Below, one piece after another: positions 1 through 8,465 of a DNA stretch of 64,000 nt. The first letter of the stretch is position 1; every line of letters starts with the position of its first letter. Under the pieces are notes generated by a model, which worked only from the letters and a program-made list of their open reading frames with translations, was not told the origin of the DNA and did no database searches. Source of the stretch: Bacillus_BD sp963765265. GTDB taxonomy: Bacteria; Bacillota; Bacilli; Bacillales; Cytobacillaceae. The stretch lies in the NCBI GenBank assembly GCA_963765265.1, contig CAVXVN010000006.1, positions 372,001 to 436,000 on the forward strand, read 5' to 3'. The position numbers were made by a program, and so were the translations under genes.

Positions 1-395
1 CAAAGATATTGATCTCTCGACTTCGCTAATCTCACATCCATGTTTAAATTTAATGCTTTTTCAAGTTTTGCAATATCGCCTTCTTTTTTTACAAGCTGCT
101 CGATTAACGTTTCGTCTGCACAAGCAATGATGGCAGGTTGATTTGTATAGCGAGCATAGCAGATCGCATACAAAAGATAGACAATCGTTTTACCCGTCCC
201 CACTCCCGCCTCAGCAAACATGATTTTTTTTTCTTTAAAGGCTTTTTCAAGCTGAAAAGCCATATACACTTGTTCATCTCTTAATTCAAAACCAGCTTCT
301 GGAAGTAAGTCATAAAAAACATCCCCAATCCATTCCCCTAATTTATCAAAAAAAGATTCTGTTTTCGTTATTTCAAAAGGCATACGATTTTGCAT
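1..395 (-). CDS. ypvA: DinG-family ATP-dependent helicase (YpvA-like), C-terminus outside the window
   Basis: N-terminal 131 residues of an XPD/DinG-type superfamily 2 helicase; the rest lies before base 1. The start is the ATG ending at 395, with GGAGG eight bases upstream. A Walker A motif AEAGVGTGKT follows about 60 residues in, preceded by the typical R-x-E/D-Q-x-Y-M-A Q-motif-like stretch. The context (ypsC next, then rnpB and gpsB) matches B. subtilis ypvA. Helicase function is inferred from family; the Fe-S cysteines and DEAH box are not in view. This copy begins directly with the helicase part and has no N-terminal exonuclease domain, unlike the dinG gene at 20399-23194. Confidence 0.8.
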   Translation of the reverse strand, partial: MQNRMPFEITKTESFFDKLGEWIGDVFYDLLPEAGFELRDEQVYMAFQLEKAFKEKKIMFAEAGVGTGKTIVYLLYAICYARYTNQPAIIACADETLIEQLVKKEGDIAKLEKALNLNMDVRLAKSRDQYL

Positions 396-471
396 GTGAA
401 TTCCTCCGTATCAAAAGCACCATAATCCTTACAATGGTTGACTAAACTTTAAAGTTATATACTAATTAGTG

Positions 472-503
472 AAAGCGTCTTTCAGGTGAAAGACGCTTTT
501 TGA
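472..503 (+). terminator. Terminator-like hairpin, T-tract on plus strand
   Basis: Perfect 12-bp inverted repeat (472-483 and 488-499, loop AGGT) followed by TTTTT on the plus strand only. No plus-strand gene precedes it, and it lies in the leader of the minus-strand ypvA. It may stop antisense transcription or act as a leader structure. Confidence 0.5.
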
Positions 504-625
504 CAACTGTTTTATTATAACAAACGGACGAATGGAAATACATGTTTTTACTTTAAGATTCAAAATATAATTTTGGTTTTGTTGTTTTTAACCCCATGCT
601 TCAAAAAGATATGTGAACCTGAAAT

Positions 626-877
626 TTATTTAGGATCATTATTTTTATTTAATTCCATGAGGTTTTTACTTCCACTATATAAACCAGTTGCAGAGAGTCC
701 CACCATCATTCCCACAATCATCCCTTCTTTAAAGGAATCTATGAAAAAAACACCAAAAAAGAAGCCTAACAATAGTGATGCTAGTGGAGAGTACTTAATT
801 GGTAAACCGGATCTTTTTAATACTTCTACGATTCCAAGGATGATAGGGATAATAACTAAACTATAGAACTCGTACAA
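626..877 (-). CDS. Small holin-like membrane protein
   Basis: About 83 residues with an N-terminal hydrophobic helix (YSLVIIPIILGIVEVLK), a short polar hinge, a second hydrophobic stretch (ASLLLGFFFGVFFI) and a third (GMIVGMMVGLSATGLYSG), then a charged tail. This resembles the small holin-like proteins often found singly in Bacillaceae chromosomes. An upstream ATG ends at 895, but the GGAGGG ribosome-binding site lies inside that extension, six bases before a TTG. I therefore place the start at TTG 877, giving a protein that begins LYEFYS. No endolysin or other phage gene is near, so a phage lysis role is not supported. Function unknown. Confidence 0.6.
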   Translation of the reverse strand: MYEFYSLVIIPIILGIVEVLKRSGLPIKYSPLASLLLGFFFGVFFIDSFKEGMIVGMMVGLSATGLYSGSKNLMELNKNNDPK

Positions 878-1044
878 TATGCTCCCTCCATTCATAATCG
901 ATCCATTTCACTTAGTTCATATTATTATGAAGATGTTAAAAGGGAACAACAAATACCCAATGAAAAGAACCTTTTTTCAGATTTACTAAACAATATTCCC
1001 TATGATAAATTTCATTGATCAACAAGATCGACTAAAAAACAAAA

Positions 1045-1071
1045 CAAAAAAAACGATGCTTTCGCATCGTT
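1045..1071 (-). terminator. Rho-independent terminator of ypsC
   Basis: Eight-base stem AACGATGC with a GAAA loop, followed by a T8 tract on the minus strand just after the ypsC stop codon. Confidence 0.85.
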
Positions 1072-1073
1072 AA

Positions 1074-2213
1074 TTATTTTTCACGAGGTGGTCTTTTCCC
1101 CCAGTATTGATAGTAATCCGTACGAATAAACCCGTTGAACAGTTTACGTTTCTTTGTCGCCCTTTTCCCATACAAAGATTCAAAGTGTTCTTCAGAAGTT
1201 AACATATAAATGGACCACGTATCAAGATCCGCGAAAGCTTGTCCCATCTCTCGGTACATTTTCTGAACTTCATCTTTTTCACCTAAACGTTCACCATATG
1301 GAGGATTCCCCACGATGACGCCATATTCTTTTCTTGTCGTAAAATCTTTTACTTGCATTTGTTTAAACGAAATCAAATCACCAAAGCCTGCTTCATTTGC
1401 ATTTTCTTCAGAGATTTTCACTAGACGATGGTCAATATCTGATCCCGTAATATCTAATGGCTGATCATAATTGGCCAGGTCCTCTGCTTCAATCCTAGCA
1501 TCACTCCAAGCCTTTGCGGAAATCCAATCCCATCCTTCTGAGACAAATTCACGATTAAAACCAGGGGCAATATTTTGCCCAATTAATGCAGCTTCAATTG
1601 GTAATGTTCCAGATCCACAAAAAGGGTCGACAAATGGTCTGTCCGGTGTCCAATTTGTCAATAAAACGAGTGCAGCACCTAAAGTTTCCTTTATTGGAGC
1701 TTCCCCCTGCCCCACTCGATATCCTCGTTTATGTAGTCCCGTTCCACTTGTATCAATGGTTAATAAAGCCATATCTTTATGGAGTGCAACTTGAATTTTG
1801 AATAGCGGTCCGTTTTCCTCAAACCAATCCACTCTTTTGTAATGTTGTTTCAATCGTTCAACAATAGCCTTTTTCACAATAGCTTGACAGTCAGATATAC
1901 TAAAAAGTTGGGATTTCACTGATTTACCCGTTACAGGAAATTCAGCATTTTCAGGCAAGAAATTCTCCCAAGGAAGAGCTTTTGTTTTTTCAAAAAGTTC
2001 ATCAAAACTTGTCGCCTTAAATTCCGCCACCTTTAGTTTTACTCGATCTGCAGTTCTTAACCATAGATTACTTCTAGCAATTGCATTTTCATCCCCTATG
2101 AAGGTAATACGACCATTTTCTACTGTACATTCATATCCTAACGATCGCACTTCATTTGCGACAAGTGCTTCAAGTCCCATCGCAGCTGTTGCGATCAATT
2201 CATAATTTGCCAT
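1074..2213 (-). CDS. ypsC: THUMP-domain rRNA (guanine-N2) methyltransferase, YpsC/RlmL-like
   Basis: 379-residue class I SAM-dependent RNA methyltransferase of the RlmK/L family. An N-terminal ferredoxin-like plus THUMP region (about residues 1-160) is followed by the methyltransferase fold, with SAM motif I VDPFCGSGT near residue 196 and the catalytic NPPYGERLG at about 303. By family it makes m2G in 23S rRNA. The start ATG has AAGGGTG upstream. A strong terminator overlaps its end. It sits beside rnpB as in B. subtilis. The exact guanine modified cannot be told from sequence. Confidence 0.9.
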   Translation of the reverse strand: MANYELIATAAMGLEALVANEVRSLGYECTVENGRITFIGDENAIARSNLWLRTADRVKLKVAEFKATSFDELFEKTKALPWENFLPENAEFPVTGKSVKSQLFSISDCQAIVKKAIVERLKQHYKRVDWFEENGPLFKIQVALHKDMALLTIDTSGTGLHKRGYRVGQGEAPIKETLGAALVLLTNWTPDRPFVDPFCGSGTLPIEAALIGQNIAPGFNREFVSEGWDWISAKAWSDARIEAEDLANYDQPLDITGSDIDHRLVKISEENANEAGFGDLISFKQMQVKDFTTRKEYGVIVGNPPYGERLGEKDEVQKMYREMGQAFADLDTWSIYMLTSEEHFESLYGKRATKKRKLFNGFIRTDYYQYWGKRPPREK

Positions 2214-2350
2214 TTTTTCACCCTTATCATCTTGTAACTTTTTTCCATCTTCTTTTGTGATACATTATCTATTGTAGTTTATCAAATAAATATCTATTCA
2301 AGAAAGTAAAATCTTCTTTTGACTCTAACTTGTTTCTTCATTACCCAAAT

Positions 2351-2379
2351 AAAAGAAAAGCTCTCCTAGATGGAGAGCA
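2351..2379 (-). terminator. Terminator of rnpB
   Basis: GCTCTCC stem with loop and T-rich tail on the minus strand, about 20 bases past the end of the RNase P RNA. Confidence 0.8.
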
Positions 2380-2394
2380 GACATTTTCATTCAT

Positions 2395-2812
2395 TAGTCA
2401 TTAATAACGTTCTGTAAGCCATGTTTTGTTCCATTGTACTGCAAACGACTCTTAGTCTCGTACTCAGGTGGTAATCATCTATCTACAGATAATATTTCAT
2501 CTGTCCTTCTCCTCGTTCATTTCCTTGGAGAAAGTGCCCCTACCATAATTTGGGTTTCTCACTCGTGGGGTTTACCTCGTTCCACCCTTTTCATTTCTGA
2601 AAAGGCTACGTCACTGTGGCACTTTCAAGGTATTCATACCATATCCATAAAGAACTTAGGTATTTTCCCTGCCGTCAACCAGTTTAGGCACCAGTTGCCT
2701 TGGCTTATGACTTCACCAAGCACGAACACTACACGCATCTCAGCCTGTGTGAGCATGGACTTTCCTCTACATGGTAAACCATGCAGCGATTACCCGAACG
2801 TTATTAATGAGC
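2395..2812 (-). ncRNA. rnpB: RNase P RNA, Bacillus B-type
   Basis: Catalytic RNA of RNase P, which cleaves 5' leaders from pre-tRNA. Recognised from its conserved segments on the minus strand: GTTCGGGTAATCGCTGC near the 5' end, GAGGAAAGTCCATGC, GAAAGTGCCACAGTGACG, GTGGAACGAGGTAAACCCC, and ACAAAACATGGCTTACAGAACG at the 3' end. The two ends pair as an extended P1 stem (AACGTT plus TATTAATGA). Ends are set by that stem and are good to a few bases. The position between ypsC and gpsB is as in B. subtilis. Open frames on the opposite strand here are spurious. Confidence 0.95.
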
Positions 2813-2862
2813 ATAGAATATATTATAGTTATTTTTTCGTTTAATAGCAATAGAAATTATTG

Positions 2863-3171
2863 CTACTCATACAATTTACTTCCAAAAACATGTTTTTCTA
2901 GATTGGATAATCGTTTCAAAATATCAAAATTGGTTGTTCCAGCACTTTGAACTGTTGGAGTCGGGCGTCTTGAAGCATCTTCAACTTGTTTTTTCAAGCG
3001 CATATTCTCCTGCTGTAATTCTTCAATTTCCTGATGGAAAATTTCATAATCTTTAATAACGAAATCAAGAAACTTATCAACATCTTCTGGTTTATAACCA
3101 CGCATGCCTGTTTTAAATTCTTTTTCTAGAATATCCTTGGCCGTTAGCTTTACTTTGTCAGAAAGCATCAT
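2863..3171 (-). CDS. gpsB: Cell cycle/cell division regulator GpsB
   Basis: 102-residue DivIVA-like protein that shuttles between septum and side wall and anchors PBP1 and other wall enzymes. The N-terminal DivIVA domain (KVKLTAKDILEKEFKTGMRG, with Y-K-P-E-D-V-D-K-F-L-D) is followed by a coiled coil (about 35-65), a variable linker and the C-terminal trimerisation motif ILKRLSNLEKHVFG. Two adjacent ATGs follow GAGGTG; either may be used, the second giving the length usual for B. subtilis. Its partner gene ponA is also in the window. Confidence 0.95.
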   Translation of the reverse strand: MMLSDKVKLTAKDILEKEFKTGMRGYKPEDVDKFLDFVIKDYEIFHQEIEELQQENMRLKKQVEDASRRPTPTVQSAGTTNFDILKRLSNLEKHVFGSKLYE

Positions 3172-3267
3172 TTTTCACCTCAATAATTCCCCATGATCTT
3201 ATCATATTTTTTCAAAAATAAGCCAATTTGTCAATTTTCTTTTGCTATATATGAGACTTTATGAGAA

Positions 3268-3831
3268 TTAATATTCTTCATTCTGCCATTGTTCCTCTTC
3301 TACAATCACTTGAAGGTCATAAAATTGAATAAACCGTATCTCATAATCCTGTTCTTTTTGATATTTTTTTGCATATTCCAAAAGAAATTTAGGACTACCT
3401 TCCTTTTCAACATCATAAAATAGAAGAAGAACATCACTTTTTTCAATAATAAATTGATTTTTCAATCGTAATTGCCATGGCTTCTCATATGGTTTACGAG
3501 AGACAGAATCGATGAAATCTGCTTGCGCAAGTACCGACTCATACCATTCCTTATTTTGCTCGCTCCATTTTTCCTCTTGATTAAGAAACGGTGTAATGAC
3601 AGCTACTTTGAGATCTATACCATCTCTTTCCTGCATATCATATACGACCTCGGCTGCCCATAGTTCCGTACCCAGTGCTCCAGATATGACAACCCATTCT
3701 AATCCTTCCTCAACCAAGCCCTCCAAACTTTTGCGGATTGCCTTTTTTATGTAAGTTATGGACGGATGACTCTGCTTGAAAATCCCCAGTTCAAATGCTT
3801 TATATCCTGATACTGTTACAACCTTAACCAA
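3268..3831 (-). CDS. ypsA: SLOG/DUF1273 protein YpsA
   Basis: 187-residue member of the YpsA family (Rossmann-like SLOG superfamily, predicted nucleotide or ligand binding). The glycine-rich segments VSGYKAFELG and VISGALGTELWAAEVVYDM are those of the family. It starts with TTG; GGAGGG five bases upstream fixes this. It lies directly upstream of gpsB. In B. subtilis, YpsA influences cell division together with GpsB, so the shared locus is meaningful; no biochemical activity is established from sequence. Confidence 0.9.
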   Translation of the reverse strand: MVKVVTVSGYKAFELGIFKQSHPSITYIKKAIRKSLEGLVEEGLEWVVISGALGTELWAAEVVYDMQERDGIDLKVAVITPFLNQEEKWSEQNKEWYESVLAQADFIDSVSRKPYEKPWQLRLKNQFIIEKSDVLLLFYDVEKEGSPKFLLEYAKKYQKEQDYEIRFIQFYDLQVIVEEEQWQNEEY

Positions 3832-3911
3832 TGCACCCTCCTTATTCTTCGCTCTTATTTTGCCTCAAAAGATTAAAAAATGAAGGAACATGAAAAAAAA
3901 TTAATGATATC

Positions 3912-3942
3912 AAGAAACAAGGGCCTATGAAGCCCTTGTTAT
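3912..3942 (-). terminator. Terminator of the cotD-like gene
   Basis: Nine-base stem AACAAGGGC / GCCCTTGTT with a 7-base loop just past the stop codon; only a short T-rich tail (GTTTCTT), so moderate strength. Confidence 0.6.
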
Positions 3943-3945
3943 CAA

Positions 3946-4356
3946 TTATCTCCAAAAACGTCTTCCTTTTGGTCCCATCCCCATTCCTGGGCCTGACATA
4001 GCACCGGCTACAGAACCTGGATATCCTCCTGGTCCCATTCCCATTCCTGGTGCTGGATATCCTGGGCCTGACATAGCACCGGCTACAGAACCTGGATATC
4101 CCCCTGGTCCCATTCCCATTCCTGGTGCTGGATAAGGCATAGGTCCGGGTGCAGGTCCAAGATTTTGCTCTGTCACTTTATTCACCACAGACTCTGTATG
4201 TGGGAAAAAGTGTTGTTGCTGAATATTTGTGTGATTGACATTAGTGGTGTGTGAAGGATGAATGACTGGTTGCACGAGATTTTCAAAATTGTTGTTCACA
4301 AAGCATTTTGTCGGACAGACAATTGCTGGTAAAACTTTCTTAGGTCGACAATACAT
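3946..4356 (-). CDS. cotD: Spore coat protein CotD-like, with Gly/Pro/Met repeats
   Basis: About 136 residues. The N-terminal half matches CotD: MYCRPKK, a Cys/Pro patch, then HPSHTTNVNHTNIQQQHFFPHT, rich in His and Asn. The C-terminal half is low-complexity Pro/Gly/Met with a 25-residue unit (core PGYPAPGMGMGPGG) present about twice, ending in basic RRFWR. An in-frame ATG lies 21 bases upstream, but the GGAGA site eight bases before ATG 4356 marks the real start. B. subtilis CotD is shorter and lacks the repeats. A sigma-K-like promoter precedes it. Role inferred: inner coat protein made late in the mother cell. Confidence 0.85.
   Translation of the reverse strand: MYCRPKKVLPAIVCPTKCFVNNNFENLVQPVIHPSHTTNVNHTNIQQQHFFPHTESVVNKVTEQNLGPAPGPMPYPAPGMGMGPGGYPGSVAGAMSGPGYPAPGMGMGPGGYPGSVAGAMSGPGMGMGPKGRRFWR
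3989..4133. repeat. 75-bp direct repeat inside cotD
   Basis: Two tandem 75-bp units (3989-4063 and from 4064), nearly identical apart from a T/C change, encoding the 25-residue Gly/Pro/Met block; the second copy is a few bases short of complete. Confidence 0.85.
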
Positions 4357-4395
4357 AGAATAATCTCCTTTCATCATAAATTTCTTTACATTAAC

Positions 4396-4422
4396 AAGCT
4401 ATGATTAAAGAAGGATTCTTGT
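4396..4422 (-). promoter_or_regulatory. Candidate sigma-K promoter of cotD
   Basis: Minus strand reads AC, 17 bases, CATAGCTT, fitting the sigma-K pattern (AC then CATAnnnT). It would start transcription about 30 bases before the cotD ATG. Pattern match only. Confidence 0.4.
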
Positions 4423-4491
4423 ACTAATGAATATACCTAAATTAAGAAAATATCCATTTACTTTATCATTTTGCGTTTAGAAATCAAATTC

Positions 4492-4587
4492 TTAAAGAAA
4501 TGCGTAGAAACTATCTTTTAAACTTGTAAAAACGATTGCAGTTAAACAAATAATCACAAAAAAGAGATACAGAATTGCTTTATACAT
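4492..4587 (-). CDS. Small (31-residue) predicted membrane peptide
   Basis: ATG at 4587 preceded by GAGGCGGG at good spacing opens a 31-codon frame. The peptide starts MYKAILYLFFVIICL and ends in TAA; residues 4-22 form one hydrophobic helix followed by a short polar tail (TSLKDS). It fills the otherwise empty 364-base gap between cotD and mrfB. I do not recognise it. The good ribosome-binding site and clean single-helix layout argue it is translated, but a chance frame is possible. The rest of this gap shows only the sigma-K-like promoter. Confidence 0.45.
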   Translation of the reverse strand: MYKAILYLFFVIICLTAIVFTSLKDSFYAFL

Positions 4588-4720
4588 TATTACCCGCCTC
4601 ACAAATTTATTCCATATGAACTCCATACAATTTATCATTTTACAATCATAATGTGATTGAGACAATAAGGAATTAAAAGTTCCTGTTCAATTAAATATAA
4701 ATGACATATTTCAGACATAT

Positions 4721-5977
4721 TTATTCTTTTAAAGAGGCTTGTTTTTTGTGTAGACGTGTGAATCTTTTTTCTAAATCCACTAATTGTTTATCCTTTTTTT
4801 CCTTTATTTGAATCTCTATCGCCTTTTCAGTATATTGGATGGCTTTCATGTATTTCCTTAACTTATGTTCATAGATTTTAGCTAATTCAATGCATGCTTC
4901 TATTTGCATCATGGGTTCTCCTTCTTGAAGAACTTCCTCCCACAAAAAAATAGCACAGTTCCAATCTTTATTCCTCTTCGACCGAAAAGCAAGTGCATGC
5001 TTTGCCTTTATGGCTTCTTCATCCGTTCCCGCTGACAACTCAGTAAACACTTTTTCAGCCACTTCTGTTTCTCCAAGATACGAATACCAACGTGCAACTT
5101 CATACGTTTCTTTCGTTGTTTGCTGCTTATCTAAACCAAGAAGCTGGAAGGACAAATGTGTATACAAAGTAATGAGCGATAATATATCGATTTCATTATG
5201 CTTCAAGATTCCAAGCATTCCTTCTGGATTTTTCCGTTCGACATAATCAAAATAGATCATGGGCGCTAAAAAACCAGGGATATCATCTTTTCGTTCTATT
5301 CCCAATACTTCTTTTTCGACAATTGAGAGCTTTAAGCGTTCAAGTCGATGTTTCCAAATTCTTCTCGCCGCGTGATAAAGATCAAAATGTCCAAATGGAG
5401 GTAACTTAGGTACTTGCTCCCTAATCAGCGTGTGTCTTGTTTTCACTTGCGGCCAATCGAAAGCTTTACCGTTATATGTTACCATATGGGAATAATCCAC
5501 ACTTTCTAGAAAACTCTTATATAGCGGTATTTCAGACCCTGGCTGAGGCAGAATATGTTGTTTTAAGACAATTTCTTTGTCGGTTATACTTGCGTGGCCA
5601 AGTAAGAAAATGGTATTCCCAGTTCCACCGCCAAGACCTGTTGTCTCTGTATCAAAGAAAAATAAATCTTCAGGCTGATACCCTGAAGCAGATAACGGAT
5701 GATTTAACTGACTGTCGTTCCAAGCCTTTACTGCTTGTCTGAAATCCAAAAAGCGATATTTACCATGGAGCATATCAAGTGGATAGGTTTTTTCTCTCAC
5801 AAGGCAGAAGTCGCCATCTACATAATAAGGGACTACTCCTTCTTTCCTCCATACATCCATAAAAGGATCCACTGTCTTAGTTAATGTTTCTAGAGGTCTT
5901 TCATCCAATTGTGTTTTTGCTTGTTCATGATGTAAATGTGGTTTCAACCGATTTAATTTATTTTTTATCGACATCAT
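4721..5977 (-). CDS. mrfB: MrfB/YprB, RNase H-like exonuclease of mitomycin repair
   Basis: 418 residues. A DnaQ/RNase H-like 3'-5' exonuclease domain spans about 100-270, with DTETTGLGGG (D109, E111 as metal ligands) and a later HNEIDILSL motif; the C-terminal 130 residues look like TPR repeats. It is the second gene of the mrfA-mrfB pair, five bases after mrfA stops. In B. subtilis the two act in a UvrA-independent excision pathway for mitomycin C lesions, MrfB being the nuclease. Two ATGs adjoin at the start; the choice is not resolved. Confidence 0.9.
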   Translation of the reverse strand: MMSIKNKLNRLKPHLHHEQAKTQLDERPLETLTKTVDPFMDVWRKEGVVPYYVDGDFCLVREKTYPLDMLHGKYRFLDFRQAVKAWNDSQLNHPLSASGYQPEDLFFFDTETTGLGGGTGNTIFLLGHASITDKEIVLKQHILPQPGSEIPLYKSFLESVDYSHMVTYNGKAFDWPQVKTRHTLIREQVPKLPPFGHFDLYHAARRIWKHRLERLKLSIVEKEVLGIERKDDIPGFLAPMIYFDYVERKNPEGMLGILKHNEIDILSLITLYTHLSFQLLGLDKQQTTKETYEVARWYSYLGETEVAEKVFTELSAGTDEEAIKAKHALAFRSKRNKDWNCAIFLWEEVLQEGEPMMQIEACIELAKIYEHKLRKYMKAIQYTEKAIEIQIKEKKDKQLVDLEKRFTRLHKKQASLKE

Positions 5978-5982
5978 ATTAC

Positions 5983-8262
5983 CTAGAAGTGTGGAGCGGA
6001 TTGAAATAATAAGAGTAACTTTAATACATCTTGTTTAGCTGTCTCTGTAGTAGGATCGGTCCCAATACAAGATGGGCACCCTTGTTCACATGGACAGTTC
6101 GAAACCATTTGTTTTGTTTCCATAAGTACCGTTTCAATCCCCTCATAAATTTTTTCACTCAAACCAATTCCACCGGGATATCGATCATAGAAAAAGATCG
6201 TCGGCTTCTCATTATGAGCCGCTTTCACTTGCGGAACCACATGAATATCCTGTGAGTCACACATCACAAACAGCGGAGCAATATGTTTTAAGGCATGGGC
6301 CATTCCCATTAATCCTTGATCAAGTCTCTCTTCACTGAGACCACTTCTATCCCTATCTAATGAGATCCACGCTGCACTTGTATGCAATTCTTGTTCTGGC
6401 AGAGATATTGGACCTGAACCAATGTTTTCATGTGTCTCAAATTTGATTTTCTTAAAAATCGTTGCCATTGCCACGACACTAACATCCCCATAGCCTATTT
6501 CCATTTCATCCTTGGTTCGATTCTTATCCATTTCAAGCACTTTTAATTCGACTGCTAAGTTAGCATCTGTATAGTAATCAGCGCTAACTTCTCGAACAAA
6601 CGCTTTTTTCTCTTCCCAATCCAGCTTTTCGACTTGAAATTGAATGCCTTGATGTAAATAAATAGCCTCTTCATGTAAAAGCGTTAATGCAGAAAAACGA
6701 TCCATTTCTCCTATTACTTTTATATTGGCTATATCAGATTGATCAATAATAACGACATTTTCCTGTGAAGCAGAGCGCAATGAAATATTGTGAGCCGGAA
6801 AGGAATCATTCATCCAATACCATTTATCCCCATTTTTATACAATATTCGTTCTTCACTCAAGTAATCGAGTATTTCATTCGTTTCAAAGCTTCCAAAACG
6901 CTCTCCTTCTTTAAATGGAAGTTCATAAGCAGCACATTTCATATGGTCGATCACGATGATCAAATTATCTGGATTGATCCTGGCCGTTTCTGGGCTTGAT
7001 CTAAAAAAATAATCTGGATGCCCAATGATATATTGATCAAGCGGACTCGAACTTGCCACCATGATCACAAGTGATTCACTATGACGTCTTCCTGCTCTGC
7101 CTGCTTGTTGCCAAGTACTGGCGATTGTTCCCGGGTAGCCTGTCATAATACAAACCTGAAGCTGTCCAATATCCACCCCTAATTCTAATGCATTCGTACT
7201 GACTACTCCATAAATATCCCCTGAACGCAATCCATTTTCAATTTCACGTCGTTCGGTTGGCAGATATCCTCCCCTATAGCCTCTTATTGCTTTAGGTCCA
7301 AGTTGATATTTAACGAGTTCTTTTAAGTATGTCAACAAAATTTCAACTCGAACTCTACTCCGTGCAAAGACAATGGTTTGAATTTTATTTTTCAAAAGTT
7401 CTCCGGCTAGCTTACGAACTTCTAGTGTTGCACTTCTACGAATATTTAAGGGTTTGTTCACAATAGGCGGGTTATAAAATACAAAATGCTTTACTCCACT
7501 CGGTGCCCCATTATTATCAATTAAATGCATCGGTTTTTCTGTTAAATTTTCTGCTAGTTCAAGTGGATTTGCAATTGTTGCAGAGGTACAAATAAATATT
7601 GGATCACTACCATAAAATTGACAAATTCTCCGTAACCTTCGAATGACATTTGCCACATGGCTGCCAAACACCCCTCTATAAATATGAAGTTCATCAATAA
7701 TCACATATTGTAAATTTTCAAAGAGCGAAACCCATTTCGTATGATGAGGGAGAATGGCCGAATGAAGCATATCTGGATTGGTGATCACAATATGGCCTGC
7801 TTTTCTCACCTTTTGTCGGATATTCGCTGGAGTATCTCCGTCATACGTATAGCTATTAATATTTAAACCCGCTTCTTGGATTAATTCATTCATTTCACTT
7901 TTCTGATCTTGTGCAAGTGCTTTTGTGGGAAAAATATAGAGTGCCCTAGTATTCGGATTTTCAATGATCGTTTCGAGAACGGGAAGGTTATAGCAAAGTG
8001 TCTTTCCTGAGGCAGTCGGTGTAACAGCAACAATATTCTTTCGCTCCATCACCGATTCATATGCTTCTCTTTGGTGAGTGTACAAGGCGTTAATCCCTCT
8101 TCTTTGCAGTGCGGATTTAATAGAAAAATGAATAGATTCTGGAAAATTGACCGTCTTTGCTTCCTTTTCTTCAATCGTTTCCCAATGGACAATATTTTCT
8201 TTAAATTCATCGGAAACCTTTAATTGACTCAATAAATCTTGAAGGCTTTTTCGCATGTTCAT
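5983..8262 (-). CDS. mrfA: MrfA/YprA, DEAD-box helicase with C-terminal zinc domain
   Basis: 759-residue superfamily 2 helicase. Walker A TPTASGKT at 81-88, DELH box (VIIDELHIYRG) near 190, SAT motif (CTSATIANP), and helicase C motifs including NALELGVDIGQLQ and QQAGRAGRR. The C-terminal DUF1998 region carries four cysteines near 723-732 (CPCEQGCPSC) that bind zinc. Known role in B. subtilis: 3'-5' helicase removing mitomycin damage together with MrfB. ATG 8262 has GAGGTG eight bases upstream. It is divergent from the Fnr-type regulator. Confidence 0.93.
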   Translation of the reverse strand: MNMRKSLQDLLSQLKVSDEFKENIVHWETIEEKEAKTVNFPESIHFSIKSALQRRGINALYTHQREAYESVMERKNIVAVTPTASGKTLCYNLPVLETIIENPNTRALYIFPTKALAQDQKSEMNELIQEAGLNINSYTYDGDTPANIRQKVRKAGHIVITNPDMLHSAILPHHTKWVSLFENLQYVIIDELHIYRGVFGSHVANVIRRLRRICQFYGSDPIFICTSATIANPLELAENLTEKPMHLIDNNGAPSGVKHFVFYNPPIVNKPLNIRRSATLEVRKLAGELLKNKIQTIVFARSRVRVEILLTYLKELVKYQLGPKAIRGYRGGYLPTERREIENGLRSGDIYGVVSTNALELGVDIGQLQVCIMTGYPGTIASTWQQAGRAGRRHSESLVIMVASSSPLDQYIIGHPDYFFRSSPETARINPDNLIIVIDHMKCAAYELPFKEGERFGSFETNEILDYLSEERILYKNGDKWYWMNDSFPAHNISLRSASQENVVIIDQSDIANIKVIGEMDRFSALTLLHEEAIYLHQGIQFQVEKLDWEEKKAFVREVSADYYTDANLAVELKVLEMDKNRTKDEMEIGYGDVSVVAMATIFKKIKFETHENIGSGPISLPEQELHTSAAWISLDRDRSGLSEERLDQGLMGMAHALKHIAPLFVMCDSQDIHVVPQVKAAHNEKPTIFFYDRYPGGIGLSEKIYEGIETVLMETKQMVSNCPCEQGCPSCIGTDPTTETAKQDVLKLLLLFQSAPHF

Positions 8263-8344
8263 TCCTTTTCACCTCATGCTTTTATTCTAACGAATAAACG
8301 TTCGTAAATAAAGTCATTCCATGATTTTTATCGATTCGGTTTTT

Positions 8345-8356
8345 AACACTAGTGTT
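8345..8356. promoter_or_regulatory. 12-bp palindrome in the mrfA/regulator spacer
   Basis: Perfect palindrome AACACTAGTGTT about 110 bases upstream of the Crp/Fnr-type gene. It does not fit the TGTGA-N6-TCACA pattern, so the binder is unknown. Confidence 0.3.
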
Positions 8357-8465
8357 TTCTGCATATTTATTTTTATTAATTTCTTAATACGATGAAAGAA
8401 AGGTCCTTTACGTTAAATTTTTGTTACAATGAAAGAATAGAAGTGAATGTGATGAGGTGGTATAA

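Noticed and set aside
626..877. Prophage remnant suggested by the holin-like gene
   Set aside because: No other phage gene, integrase or attachment repeat is nearby; neighbours keep the normal Bacillus order.
2434..2844. Plus-strand open frame of 136 codons
   Set aside because: It is the complement of the RNase P RNA gene; no ribosome-binding site and no protein-like composition.
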